The position numbers and the translations under genes were made by a program. A model generated the notes under the pieces. The model saw only the letters and a program-made list of their open reading frames with translations, had not been told where the DNA came from and did no database searches. Source: CAXXOK01 sp963675655 (GTDB lineage: Bacteria; Bacillota; Clostridia; Christensenellales; Aristaeellaceae). From it: DNA of 64,000 bases. Where the stretch lies: contig OY776489.1 of assembly GCA_963675655.1 (NCBI GenBank), positions 1,612,001-1,676,000 of the forward strand, given 5' to 3'. Below, in pieces: positions 42,645 through 51,661 of this stretch; within the stretch, counting starts at the first letter, position 1, and every line of letters starts with the position of its first letter.

Positions 42645-43577
42645 TTACTGATCGATCCGGGAAATTACGTATACGTTGATCATGCTCAGCACCACCATGA
42701 CGCCGAACAGGAACACGGCAATGGCGCTTGCATACCCCAGGTTGAGCATGGAAAACGCCTCCATGGAGATGCGGTACGCCAGCAGGGACGTAGCACCTGC
42801 CGGGCCGCCCGCCGTCATGGAATACACAATATCAAAGCTGGTCAGCCGCCACATGGTAAAGAAGATGGACAGCGTAAGCAGGTTGCGGGTGATCAGCGGC
42901 AGAGTGATGGTAAAAAAGCTGCGCACGGGGCCTGCGCCGTCCACACGGGCGGATTCGTAGATTTCCCCGGGAATAAACTGCAAACCGGAGAGCACCAGTA
43001 TGGCGAAAAACGGTACGTCCTTCCACAAATCCACCGCGACCACCGCCATACGCGCCGTATCGGAATGCACCAGCCAATCGTAATGAAAGTTGGAGCCGAA
43101 CCAGCAAATAATATCGTTAATCAAACCGTACTGCCCGTTAAACGCCCAGCGGGCGGCAATGCCCACAACCACCATCGGCATGGCCCAGGGCATCAGCGTT
43201 ACGGTGCGCAGTAGCTTTTTACCTTTAAATTTCTGGTTTAATATCAGCGCCAGCGCGACGCCCAGCAGCACGTGAAACACCATGGATACGATGGTGAACA
43301 TCGCCGTAAACTCCAGCGATTTTAAAAACTTTGCGTCGGAGAACATATCCACAAAATTTTGAACGCCGATAAAGGCGTTGCTGCTGCGTTTGAACATACT
43401 CAGGTTAAACAGGCTGTTGTAAAACGTCATCAAAAACGGGTATAAAGTGGTAAAAGCGCGTATCAGCAGTGCCGGTGCCGCCAGCACCCACGCAATCCAG
43501 TACTTTTGCCTGCGGCCGGAGCGGGCGACCAGCATTTTTTGCGCCGCGCCCGCGGTGCGCGCGTCTGTCCTTTGCAT
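42645..43577 (-). CDS. Sugar ABC transporter permease, MalF/UgpA type
   Basis: A 310-residue CUT1 permease with six helices and the EAA loop 'IPGEIYESARVDGAGPVRSF'. 'KLLRTVTLMPWAMPMVVVGI' and 'DIVYSMTAGGPAGATSLLAY' are typical. AGGAGG lies 9 bases before the ATG. It is separated from the upstream binding-protein gene by two hairpins. Confidence 0.92.
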   Translation of the reverse strand: MQRTDARTAGAAQKMLVARSGRRQKYWIAWVLAAPALLIRAFTTLYPFLMTFYNSLFNLSMFKRSSNAFIGVQNFVDMFSDAKFLKSLEFTAMFTIVSMVFHVLLGVALALILNQKFKGKKLLRTVTLMPWAMPMVVVGIAARWAFNGQYGLINDIICWFGSNFHYDWLVHSDTARMAVVAVDLWKDVPFFAILVLSGLQFIPGEIYESARVDGAGPVRSFFTITLPLITRNLLTLSIFFTMWRLTSFDIVYSMTAGGPAGATSLLAYRISMEAFSMLNLGYASAIAVFLFGVMVVLSMINVYVISRIDQ

Positions 43578-43609
43578 TTGCCAAACCTCCTACGGGGGAC
43601 AATATGGGC

Positions 43610-43672
43610 GCAGGCGGTTTCGCGCAGCCGCCTGCACCATGAAAAGGGAGGAGGATGGCGAGCCATCCTCCC
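43610..43672 (-). other. Tandem hairpins between binding protein and permease genes
   Basis: Minus strand: a 9-10 bp stem (GAGGATGGC/GCCATCCTC) with TTTTC shortly after (43642-43672), then GCAGGCGG/CCGCCTGC (43610-43635). The layout matches the tandem hairpins at 697-802. The first could act as a partial terminator lowering permease expression. Confidence 0.6.
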
Positions 43673-43691
43673 GGAGTATGGGTTGCCGTGT

Positions 43692-44927
43692 TTATTTCAT
43701 TTCTTCGTAGTACGCCCGCTGCTGCTGGCCAATTTCGTCCAGCGTCAGCTCGCCCAGAATGTACTGCTGGAAAAGCGTGCCGATCGCGGTGATGTATTCC
43801 ATCGTGGCGGGCACCATGGGACGGCCGCGCATGGTCGAGTTTTCTTGGTAGAGCGACAGGTTGCCCAGCAGATCGCTAAAGGCGCTGTACTCTTCAGTTT
43901 GCACCGCTTCGCCGTTGAGCACGTCGGTGCGCGCGGGCGGCTGGTTGGCCAGGCGCAGGTACGCAAGCTCGAAATCCGGGCTGGCGATGTAATCCAATAC
44001 CTTTTTGGCTTCTTCGTAGTTCTGGCTGCTCTGGTTGAGCACGTAGTACCAAGCATCCATAAAGGCGGAGGAGGTTTCAAACGTCGGCATGGCGATCATG
44101 TGTACTTCGTCCTCGCCGTATATGCCCGCATCCTTGGCTAAACCTTCCATCCAGCCGCACCATTGCAGGATGATGCCGTATTTCTTGTCAAAAAATTTCT
44201 GGTTCATCGGCTCGTACTGCTCGCTGAGCTGCGCAAGCGAGGTGCACTGCCAGGTGTTGGCCATGTCGTACATAAACTGCAAAGCTTCGCGGCTCTTTTC
44301 GTTGGTCCAGTCGAAGTTGTCTCCGCCGAACAGGTTTACAAACGTGCCGATTTCGTTGAAGCTGTAGGTGGCTTCCCACGCGCCGCCGTAGCCGTACACG
44401 CCTTCTTCGGGATTGCTCATGGCCTTGATGGCGGCGATGAACTCTTCCTTATTGGTCGGCACGGGCACGCCTGCCGCGTCCAGCATGTCCTGGTTTACCC
44501 ACATGGTGAGCGCGCCGTTGTAGGTAGGCACGGCGTAAATGTGCCCGTCCATCATGTAGCGGTCAGCCATGAAGTTCGCATCGAAATTCGCGGCAACTTC
44601 GGGAGCCATTACGTCGCCATCCAGCGGGGCGAGGAAACCGGCTGCCATGTACTGGGTTACCATCTCGTCGTTGATGTTGAAAAGATCGACCGAGCTGTCA
44701 CCCGAGGCTAAAATGGTAGTAAATTTGGATACGCGGTCATCCGGGTTGGAAGGCGAGGTGATGGCTTCGATCTGCACCCCGGACCCTTCTTCGATCAGCG
44801 CCTCCAGCTCCGGCCACCAATCGTTGGTTGTGTCGTTGGTCATCAGCGTAACTTCCGCCATTGCCGAAGAGGCGATCAGCGTGAGCGCGAGCGTTGCTGC
44901 CAACAGCGTTTTCCACATTTTTTTCAT
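43692..44927 (-). CDS. Extracellular sugar-binding protein, family 1
   Basis: A 411-residue family 1 binding protein for a CUT1 importer. A signal peptide (MKKMWKTLLAATLALTLIAS, cleavage near AMAE) precedes a mature part with 'DTTNDWWPELEALIEEGSGV', 'VPTYNGALTMWVNQDMLDAA' and 'SNPEEGVYGYGGAWEATYSF'. It lacks a lipobox cysteine. GGGGAG lies about 9 bases before ATG 44927; in-frame upstream ATG codons would add an unlikely leader. First gene of the operon, divergent from a YesM/YesN pair that probably controls it. Confidence 0.92.
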   Translation of the reverse strand: MKKMWKTLLAATLALTLIASSAMAEVTLMTNDTTNDWWPELEALIEEGSGVQIEAITSPSNPDDRVSKFTTILASGDSSVDLFNINDEMVTQYMAAGFLAPLDGDVMAPEVAANFDANFMADRYMMDGHIYAVPTYNGALTMWVNQDMLDAAGVPVPTNKEEFIAAIKAMSNPEEGVYGYGGAWEATYSFNEIGTFVNLFGGDNFDWTNEKSREALQFMYDMANTWQCTSLAQLSEQYEPMNQKFFDKKYGIILQWCGWMEGLAKDAGIYGEDEVHMIAMPTFETSSAFMDAWYYVLNQSSQNYEEAKKVLDYIASPDFELAYLRLANQPPARTDVLNGEAVQTEEYSAFSDLLGNLSLYQENSTMRGRPMVPATMEYITAIGTLFQQYILGELTLDEIGQQQRAYYEEMK

Positions 44928-45064
44928 GTTCTTGGGCTCCCCTTTCAAATTGTTCTGCTGCCATTTCCCTGGCATCTGATCAAAGTATGACAAATGCAAG
45001 CGGGTTTGAAAATATAATTCTTTGCGCTTCGCATACGTATTTTTGCGTATTTCTGGTAAGTATA

Positions 45065-45080
45065 TTGTCAAATCAGACAA
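45065..45080. promoter_or_regulatory. Inverted repeat in the divergent control region
   Basis: TTGTC-AAATCA-GACAA, a perfect 5-bp dyad with flanking TATA-rich bases, between the binding-protein gene and the kinase gene. Nearby, GTATTT occurs twice 10 bases apart (about 45036-45051), the spacing expected for an AraC-type binding site. Regulator and target are inferred. Confidence 0.4.
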
Positions 45081-45201
45081 ACGTATATTATGATGACGCT
45101 GGGGGATTGGCACTTGATGGCCGCGGCGGTATTTCTGCCCGCAAGCATCCTTTCGTTAACTACTATTATACCGGAATCCCGCTGCTTTTGCGCCGCATTT
45201 T

Positions 45202-45229
45202 TTGGCGGGTAGACAACGCGGGCTATAAT
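45202..45229 (+). promoter_or_regulatory. Promoter of the YesM/YesN pair
   Basis: TTGGCG (45202-45207), 16-base spacer, TATAAT (45224-45229), 24 bases before the start codon, so the untranslated leader is very short (about 15-18 nt). Confidence 0.6.
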
Positions 45230-45252
45230 ACGGATGGGAAGAAGGCGGTAGT

Positions 45253-47109
45253 TTGCCCAAACGCACGCTGATACAGTTTATCCGGCATCCAAGCTATTAC
45301 CAAAAGCTGCTCCTGAGCCATTTAACGGTGCTGCTGCTGACCGTGAGTATCATGGCGGGGTTTAACTACGCCTTTTCGCGCGACCAGCAAAGCCAGAAGA
45401 TGCTGGCGGTGCTCAGCTATTCCGGCCGGCAGGTAACCACCAGCATCGAAGCCCGGTTTGAGCAAATGCAAAACGTGAGCGAAATTGTGCGCTATACCCT
45501 GCAGCAAACGCTGAACGAATCGCTGTATAAAACCCCGAAGCCGCAAACGGATGCCGGCGCGATCAGCACCATACAAACCCTGCGGGATTGGTTTGGGTTT
45601 ACGGATATTTCCGCGTGGTTCCCGCCGGACTTTTTTTCGGCGAACGAAGGCATCACCTTTTTTGATATTACCCTGCCCCATGGCCGCGCGCAGCAGCCGG
45701 AGGTGCTGGGCGCGCCGTATAACAAGCTGTGCTGGATGGTGCTGACGGATTACGAGTATCCCTTTATGCGGTTTTCCTCCTACCGTAGTTATAACCTGAT
45801 GACCTGCTTTATGCGCGTGAGCATGCTCAGCGAATCCAGCTCGTTTTGCTTTTTCATTGATATTGACGAGCGCCAGATTGCCGCCATTTTGGAAGAACCG
45901 GATGCGACCCCTGTGGAACAGTACGTAATCGACGCAAACGGGCGCATCATCTCCCATCCCGACAGACAGCGCTTAGGCGAGGCGCTGCCGCAAGACTTGG
46001 TGCTTTCGCTGCAATCGTCTCAGGGGGAGGAACCTGTGCGCTACGACGGCAAGGCCTATATCCGCTATCCGCTGGACACGACCGATTGGACCATGCTCAT
46101 CTCCGTGCCGGAAAGCTATTTAACCTCTGTTTCGCTAACCAGCACCAACGGCCTGCTGCTGGCCGTGGCGATTTCTTCGGGCGTTGCATTGCTGGTATCG
46201 CTGCTCATTTCGCGGCAGCTGATGCATAAATTGTTGATTATGAGCAACGTTGTAAAATCCATCGAGCCCAATACCCACCCGGAGGATGAAAACGACGCGA
46301 TGATCTCCGTGAAAATGCCGCCGCCGCCCAGCGGAAAGCCGCCGGATATGCTGGACGAGTTTGCCCTGGTCTTTAACAAGCTGGTCGACCGGGTGAACGG
46401 ATCGGTGCAAAATGCGCTGAACTATTCCCTTACGCAGGAAAAGCTGCGCTACCAGCTGCTGCGCGCAAAGATTAACCCCCACTTCTTATATAACATGCTG
46501 GACTCCATCAAAATCTGCAACACGCTGGGGCGCGTGGACGATGCAAACCGGATGCTCTCGCGGCTGGCATCGTTCTACCGGCTGATACTGCGCAAGAACA
46601 ATCAGGACATTATCACCATCGGCGAAGAACTGGAAATTGTGCGGCTGTATCTGGAGATGGAAGTAATCAGCCACGAAAACGCCTTTACCTACACGCTGGA
46701 AACCGACCCGGATGTAGAACTGTTTTGGATACCCCGCTTCGTTTTGCAGCCGTTGGTGGAAAACTGCGTTACCCACGGCTTGCCCGGCGACGCCAAACAC
46801 ATGACCATCGATATTTCCCTGCGTTACGCCGACAGCGGTATCCGCATTGAGATACGGGATGACGGGCTGGGGATGGATGAAGCGATGATGAAGCAATTGC
46901 TCAGTGTGGTACGAGGGGAAAGCGCGCCTGCGGGGGCTAGCAGCAGCACAGCGTTTTACGGGCTGAGCAACGTATCGGCACGGCTGAAGCCCTACGTGGT
47001 GGAGGAGTCGGAAACAATTCACTACACATCGGAATTGGGCAAGGGCACGGTGGTGCAGATTAACCTGAAACAGCTGCTGGTGGACTCGCCGGACGAAAGC
47101 GGAACCTGA
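45253..47109 (+). CDS. Sensor histidine kinase (YesM type)
   Basis: A 618-residue kinase. Helix 1 lies at residues ~17-41, an extracellular sensor domain of about 255 residues (Cache-like, with 'YVIDANGRIISHPDRQRLGE') and helix 2 at ~299-322. The cytoplasmic part has a HAMP-like linker, His_kinase 'KINPHFLYNMLDSIKICNTL' with His410, and HATPase with 'LQPLVENCVTHG' and RDDGLGMD. It most likely senses an extracellular sugar signal directly. The TTG start is the first in-frame start after the promoter. Partner response regulator 12 bases downstream. Confidence 0.92.
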   Translation: MPKRTLIQFIRHPSYYQKLLLSHLTVLLLTVSIMAGFNYAFSRDQQSQKMLAVLSYSGRQVTTSIEARFEQMQNVSEIVRYTLQQTLNESLYKTPKPQTDAGAISTIQTLRDWFGFTDISAWFPPDFFSANEGITFFDITLPHGRAQQPEVLGAPYNKLCWMVLTDYEYPFMRFSSYRSYNLMTCFMRVSMLSESSSFCFFIDIDERQIAAILEEPDATPVEQYVIDANGRIISHPDRQRLGEALPQDLVLSLQSSQGEEPVRYDGKAYIRYPLDTTDWTMLISVPESYLTSVSLTSTNGLLLAVAISSGVALLVSLLISRQLMHKLLIMSNVVKSIEPNTHPEDENDAMISVKMPPPPSGKPPDMLDEFALVFNKLVDRVNGSVQNALNYSLTQEKLRYQLLRAKINPHFLYNMLDSIKICNTLGRVDDANRMLSRLASFYRLILRKNNQDIITIGEELEIVRLYLEMEVISHENAFTYTLETDPDVELFWIPRFVLQPLVENCVTHGLPGDAKHMTIDISLRYADSGIRIEIRDDGLGMDEAMMKQLLSVVRGESAPAGASSSTAFYGLSNVSARLKPYVVEESETIHYTSELGKGTVVQINLKQLLVDSPDESGT

Positions 47110-47121
47110 AGGAGGAATGGG

Positions 47122-48708
47122 ATGTATAAAGTCATATTGGCGGATGACAGCGCGCTGTCACTGAAAGGGCTGGAGAAAAATTTAAACTTTGCCGCCATGG
47201 GCGCAGAGCTGGTCCGTTCGTTTTTAAGCGGCATGGATGTATTGAGCTATTTGCAGGAGCATCCCGATATCGACCTGCTCATCAGCGATATCCGTATGCC
47301 GCACATAACGGGGCTGGAGCTGGCACGCAAGGCGCTGACCCATAACCGGATGATGAAAATCATCCTCATCAGCGCCTATGATGATTTTGAGTATGCGCAG
47401 GAGGCGCTGCGCATCGGCGTGACGGACTATGTGCAAAAGCCCATACAGTATGATGAGTTAAGCGCGACCATCCAAAAGGCGCTGCAAAAGCTGGAGGAGG
47501 AGCGCACGGTGCTGCGGCGTCTGGAAGCGGCGCAGCCGCAGCTGCGTGAACGGTTTTACCAAAACCTTACACGCAGCCGTCCGCTGCTGGCGGCGCGCAC
47601 CCTGACGCGGGAGGCGGATTACCTGGGCATTGCGGTGCAGGGCGGCAGTTTTATTTGCGTGGCGGCTGCGGGCGAGGAGGCACGCGAAGATGCGCCTGTG
47701 GATACGGAAGCGATGCTGCTGGGTTCCATTATGCAGACCGATGCTTTACAGGCGTGGTTTGGCGCGCAACTGGACTGTCACCTGATTGCGGAACAGGACG
47801 ATACGCTTTTAATCCTGCACGCGCCGCTGCTGGCCACGGGCGAGCTGGCACTGAAAGCGCAGGCGCTGTGCGAGGGGTTTGCGGCTGGGCATAAAGGCGG
47901 CAATACGGTCTATTTCGGCGTGGGTACGCCGCAAAAACAGCTGTGGCAAATCGGCCTGTCGATCGCGGCGGCGCGGCGGGCGGTGAACCGCCGCTTCGTG
48001 TACAGCGATCAGGCGGTGTTTTGCCACTCGCAGGACGAGGCGGACGTGCTGCCATTTTTAACCCACATTACAGAAACACAGGGGGAAATAGTGCAGCTGC
48101 TGCTGCGCCGCGATGGAGCGGTGCTGGATATGATGGCCGGGCGGCTGGCACGCGACACGATTATGAACCTGAAGGAGCAAAACCTGATTATTCCGTATCT
48201 GGTGGTGCTGCTTTCGGGCGTCATTGGGCAGATACGCCAAAACGATGTGGATTTGTCCGGGGCGGAGCACATCATCAGCACATTTGGCGCAAAGAACCGC
48301 CACCCGGTAAGCGGCGGTGAAATTGAGGAGATGCTGCAAAGCTTTTTCCGCACGGCAGCCGCGGCGTTGGACCAGTCCCAGCAGACCTACCGGCAAAAAC
48401 TACTGGCGGGGGTTAAGGAATACATTGCCGTGCATTTGCCGGACAGCCAGCTTAGGCTGGAAAGCATTGCCGACGAAGCGCATGTGACCTACTCGCATTT
48501 GAGCCGCGTGTTCAAGCAGGCGGAAGGGATTAACGTAAGCGAATACATCACCAACAAGCGCATCGAAAAAGCGATGCAGCTTTTACGCATGACGACAGAT
48601 CCCATATCGCTGGTGAGCGATCAGGTGGGGTACGCATCGCCCTATTATTTCAGCGCCTGTTTCAAGCGGATTGCCGGGGTAACACCCAGCGAGTACCGCA
48701 AGGGGTAG
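47122..48708 (+). CDS. AraC-family response regulator (YesN type)
   Basis: A 528-residue regulator. Receiver: 'VILADDSALSLKGLEK', Asp56 in 'DIDLLISDIRMPHITG', lysine in VQKP. The middle ~280 residues are unassigned. C-terminal AraC domain: 'LRLESIADEAHVTYSHLSRV' and 'ISLVSDQVGYASPYYFSACF', ending 'AGVTPSEYRKG'. AAGGAGG precedes ATG 47122. It likely activates the divergent CUT1 operon (40618-44927). Confidence 0.93.
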   Translation: MYKVILADDSALSLKGLEKNLNFAAMGAELVRSFLSGMDVLSYLQEHPDIDLLISDIRMPHITGLELARKALTHNRMMKIILISAYDDFEYAQEALRIGVTDYVQKPIQYDELSATIQKALQKLEEERTVLRRLEAAQPQLRERFYQNLTRSRPLLAARTLTREADYLGIAVQGGSFICVAAAGEEAREDAPVDTEAMLLGSIMQTDALQAWFGAQLDCHLIAEQDDTLLILHAPLLATGELALKAQALCEGFAAGHKGGNTVYFGVGTPQKQLWQIGLSIAAARRAVNRRFVYSDQAVFCHSQDEADVLPFLTHITETQGEIVQLLLRRDGAVLDMMAGRLARDTIMNLKEQNLIIPYLVVLLSGVIGQIRQNDVDLSGAEHIISTFGAKNRHPVSGGEIEEMLQSFFRTAAAALDQSQQTYRQKLLAGVKEYIAVHLPDSQLRLESIADEAHVTYSHLSRVFKQAEGINVSEYITNKRIEKAMQLLRMTTDPISLVSDQVGYASPYYFSACFKRIAGVTPSEYRKG

Positions 48709-48778
48709 CCCGGCGATGCTGGGCCGGGGTGAGCAAGAAGCCGAATCCAGCTCGTTTTTTGTAATTTATATCCATAAC

Positions 48779-48802
48779 GGCAAGGGAAACCCCTTGTTTT
48801 TG
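48779..48802 (+). terminator. Rho-independent terminator after the YesN gene
   Basis: CAAGGG-AAA-CCCCTTG followed by TTTTTGG, about 75 bases after the stop codon. Beyond it, the gap up to 49015 shows only GC-rich sequence and no clear feature. Confidence 0.6.
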
Positions 48803-49015
48803 GCGAAAAGAGAATAATGACAATCATCCACGTGACACACCCGCATACGTACCCGGTGCCGCGTTTGCCGTAAAGCCCAGTGGCTTTACAGGCGCGTGCC
48901 CGTGTTTTCCTGCCGGTACAGGCGGCTGTTTGACATTACCGGAAAACGCGGCGCGGGCGGAAAGCGGCCCGGCGGTGACGTGCGGCCTTCCCCCTTGAAC
49001 CCACAGGAGGCTGCC

Positions 49016-49525
49016 ATGCTGCATCAAGGTTATGTTCCCCCGCAAGAGCCCGAAAAAGAAGGAACGGACGCCCCGCTGGATGCGTCCGTCCCGCAAGAGG
49101 ATGCTATTGCTCCCGATGGGCTGCGCAAGCCCTCGCGCTGCCGCGCACTGCTGGCGGTCATCGGCGTATCCGCCGTGGTGCTGGCCTTTTTATGGATTCC
49201 CTACATCCGTGCGCTGCTGTTCAGCGGGATTGCTTTTAGCATGGCGCTGTCCGCCGTGATTGCGTACGCGGGGCTGCCGCATCTGCTTTTAGGTACGGTG
49301 GCGTTTGTGTTTGCACTGCTGGGATGGATGTATTATTGCGATTGGTGCGTGCTTACGGCGGCGCTGCTGTTTACCGTGGCCGCGGTGTTGATACCGCGTA
49401 GCATTATCGAATTTATTGCGCAGGGCGTTACATGCTTTGTTGTATACGGGCTGATGCAGCGGGATAAAGCTGCCGCCGGGAAACCCGCGCAATCGCTGGT
49501 GAAAAAAGGAGACGGGAAGGCGTAA
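49016..49525 (+). CDS. Hypothetical membrane protein
   Basis: A 169-residue protein. Residues 1-42 are polar ('PQEPEKEGTDAPLDASVPQE'), followed by three to four hydrophobic helices (about 45-65, 70-88, 92-112 and 115-145) and a short basic tail. No known family. CAGGAGG lies 6 bases before ATG 49016; an upstream in-frame start at 48896 has no site. Confidence 0.68.
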   Translation: MLHQGYVPPQEPEKEGTDAPLDASVPQEDAIAPDGLRKPSRCRALLAVIGVSAVVLAFLWIPYIRALLFSGIAFSMALSAVIAYAGLPHLLLGTVAFVFALLGWMYYCDWCVLTAALLFTVAAVLIPRSIIEFIAQGVTCFVVYGLMQRDKAAAGKPAQSLVKKGDGKA

Positions 49526-49623
49526 GCAAACAGCCTTTTCTGTGCTGATGATAGCGTAACTGCGCCATTGAATGGCTGTATCGTGGGCAGCCGTGAAGGA
49601 AAACCTGTGTATTTTCTCCTATG

Positions 49624-49667
49624 CAAAGCGCCGTACCGGAAAGGTTGATTTCCGGTACAGCGCTTTG
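49624..49667. repeat. Long near-perfect palindrome
   Basis: CAAAGCGCCGTACCGGAAA (49624-49642) is the reverse complement of TTTCCGGTACAGCGCTTTG (49649-49667) apart from one position, with loop GGTTGA. No T-run on either side. It lies in the 383-base gap 49526-49908, whose remaining part holds the promoter at 49758. Confidence 0.65.
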
Positions 49668-49757
49668 GCGGCTCCGTGGGAAATGCGCGCGCAACAGGCG
49701 CATACACTTGCAGATGCAGAGCAGATAAAATTTTGGTTAAATTCATCGAACTCCTAC

Positions 49758-49786
49758 TTGTCAAGCACGGTTACGCGTGCTATGAT
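49758..49786 (+). promoter_or_regulatory. Promoter with an inverted repeat in its spacer
   Basis: TTGTCA (49758-49763), 17-base spacer and TATGAT (49781-49786). The spacer contains AGCACG-GTTACG-CGTGCT, a perfect 6-bp dyad, where a repressor or a MerR-type factor could bind. The first gene downstream starts at 49909. Confidence 0.65.
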
Positions 49787-49908
49787 AAGAATACAAAGTA
49801 ATTATCCGCGGATCAAATAATCGCCATTGAAAAGCAAAACGAAAAGAACCGGAAGATGTTTTTGGCCTGCGCCTATTACCCGAAATGGGGCTAAGGAGAT
49901 GCAGTTTT

Positions 49909-50103
49909 ATGGACGACACGAAAGATAAGTACATACATATGAACGAGTATGCCGAAGAGCATGACCGGACCCCGTCGATCATCCGCCACCGTATCGAAAT
50001 CGGCCTGCACCCGGAGGCTATGAAGGTGGAAGACGACCAATGGCTGCTGCCCAAGGATGCGCCGTACCGGGACGCGAGATTTAAAAGGGACCCAAAAGAA
50101 TAA
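49909..50103 (+). CDS. Small protein with excisionase-like helix-turn-helix signature
   Basis: A 64-residue acidic protein. 'YAEEHDRTPSIIRHRIEIGL' followed by 'EDDQWLLPKDAPYRDAR' resembles the layout of MerR/excisionase-type small DNA-binding proteins: a recognition helix then a 'W-x-I/L-P' wing. Exact family not established. AAGGAG 10 bases upstream. It has its own promoter and a strong terminator. Confidence 0.65.
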   Translation: MDDTKDKYIHMNEYAEEHDRTPSIIRHRIEIGLHPEAMKVEDDQWLLPKDAPYRDARFKRDPKE

Positions 50104-50207
50104 AACGGGTGTAGCCTGCCGGGGAAACGACTTTAGCTGTGCGGAAGCGGAGGAAAACCGGAAGAGACAATCAGCCTGCTTGCTAAAGTATTACCGACAG
50201 CCATGGC

Positions 50208-50250
50208 AAAAAAGGCGGTCACATACACGGATGTACGTGACCGCCTTTTT
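50208..50250. terminator. Strong bidirectional Rho-independent terminator
   Basis: AAAAAA-GGCGGTCAC ... GTGACCGCC-TTTTT, with a 9-bp perfect stem and an inner TACA/TGTA extension. Confidence 0.9.
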
Positions 50251-50312
50251 AGCGTTGTAAAGGAATGCGAAAACAATAGCGGTTTTCTGGGTTAAGCTTT
50301 CACCCGGCAGGG

Positions 50313-50342
50313 TTGACCTGCCCCACCGATGTAGACTATCAT
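50313..50342 (+). promoter_or_regulatory. Promoter of the chromate-transporter genes
   Basis: TTGACC (50313-50318), 18-base spacer, TATCAT (50337-50342), about 45 bases before the start codon. Confidence 0.55.
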
Positions 50343-50385
50343 AAGCACGTGCCCTACATGTATATAGGACGGGAAGTTGGTCGAT

Positions 50386-50970
50386 TTGAAGCAAACCTTC
50401 AGAATTTATTGGAAGCTGTTCAGCGTAACCCTGTATTTAAGCGCGGTTACATTTGGGGGCGGCTTTGCCATTATCCCTTTTATGAAACGGAAATTTGTGG
50501 ACGATCTGCATTGGATTGAGGAGGAAGAAATGCTCAATCTGGTAGCGATTGCTCAATCCTCGCCCGGCGCGGTCGCGGTGAACGCTTCCATTTTGCTGGG
50601 GTATAAGGTAAAGGGGCTGCCGGGCGCGGTAACGACTGTGTTTGGCACCATTTTGCCGCCGCTGGTGATTATTTCGATTATTTCGATATTCTATACGCAG
50701 TTCCGCCAAAACGTTGTCGTTAACGCCGTGCTCAAAGGTATGCAGGCCGGGGTGGCGGCGGTTATCATCGACGTGGTGCTGACGCTGGGACGGAAAGTGA
50801 CGCAGGAACGCGAAATCAGCTCCATCCTCATCATGATTGGCGCTTTTATTGCGACGTTTGTTTTGAAAGTCAACGTGGTCTTGATTATCCTGCTTTGCGG
50901 CGTGTACGGCGTGGCGAAATTTTTCTGGTATGCGCATAAGCATAAAGCGGTTGGGGGTGAGGAGCCGTAA
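50386..50970 (+). CDS. Chromate transporter, N-terminal half type
   Basis: A ~194-residue protein of the short CHR family, which occurs as pairs that together match a full-length ChrA. 'SAVTFGGGFAIIPFMKRKFV', 'LVAIAQSSPGAVAVNASILL' and 'GYKVKGLPGAVTTVFGTILP' are CHR motifs. The family is named for chromate efflux, but short pairs may transport other anions. TTG 50386, after GGGAAG, is the likely start; an in-frame TTG at 50377 is possible. The stop TAA shares a base with the next ATG, showing tight coupling. Confidence 0.88.
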   Translation: MKQTFRIYWKLFSVTLYLSAVTFGGGFAIIPFMKRKFVDDLHWIEEEEMLNLVAIAQSSPGAVAVNASILLGYKVKGLPGAVTTVFGTILPPLVIISIISIFYTQFRQNVVVNAVLKGMQAGVAAVIIDVVLTLGRKVTQEREISSILIMIGAFIATFVLKVNVVLIILLCGVYGVAKFFWYAHKHKAVGGEEP

Positions 50971-51530
50971 TGCTGCTGCTTTTGTTTTGGAGCTTTGTGC
51001 AGGTAGGGCTGTTCAGCATTGGCGGCGGGATGGCCGCCATCCCGCTGATACAGCATCAGGTGGTGGAACTGCACGGATGGCTGTCGCTGACGGAGTTTAC
51101 GGATTTAATTACGATTGCGCAGATGACGCCTGGGCCGATCGCCATTAATTCCGCGACGTTTGTCGGTATTAAAATTGCGGGCACGTGGGGCGCGATTGTG
51201 GCGACGATTGGGTGCATATTGCCGTCCTGCATCATCGTATCGGCGCTGGCGTGGGTGTATTTCCGCTATAAAAATTTGGGAGTCATCCGGGGGGCGCTGT
51301 CCGGGTTGCGGGTGGCCGTCGTGGCGCTGATCGCCTCGGCCGGCCTTACGATACTGATTTTAGCCATTTGGGGCGAGCAGGGCTTTACGGCGGACTGGCA
51401 CGCGATCAACTGGATTTGCATTCTCCTGTTCGGGGGCGCACTGTTCATACTGCGCAAGTGGAAGCCAAACCCGATTTATGTAATGCTGGGCTCCGGCGTG
51501 ATCGGCGGTATACTCTACCTGCTTTTTTAG
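50970..51530 (+). CDS. Chromate transporter, C-terminal half type
   Basis: A 186-residue partner of the preceding protein. 'QVGLFSIGGGMAAIPLIQHQ', 'LITIAQMTPGPIAINSATFV' and 'GIKIAGTWGAIVATIGCILP' repeat the same CHR motifs, as expected for the two inverted halves of the transporter. It starts at the shared TAATG. Confidence 0.88.
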   Translation: MLLLLFWSFVQVGLFSIGGGMAAIPLIQHQVVELHGWLSLTEFTDLITIAQMTPGPIAINSATFVGIKIAGTWGAIVATIGCILPSCIIVSALAWVYFRYKNLGVIRGALSGLRVAVVALIASAGLTILILAIWGEQGFTADWHAINWICILLFGGALFILRKWKPNPIYVMLGSGVIGGILYLLF

Positions 51531-51661
51531 ATCGCCGCATTTTGAACGCGGCACGCCCAGTTTCGGCAGGAATCGCTGTAAACGGGGCAAAGCTGCTGTG
51601 TAAATAATCATCTGTGTAAAACTGCATGTTTCGCAACGGGCGCAAACGCAAGGAGAAGGAA

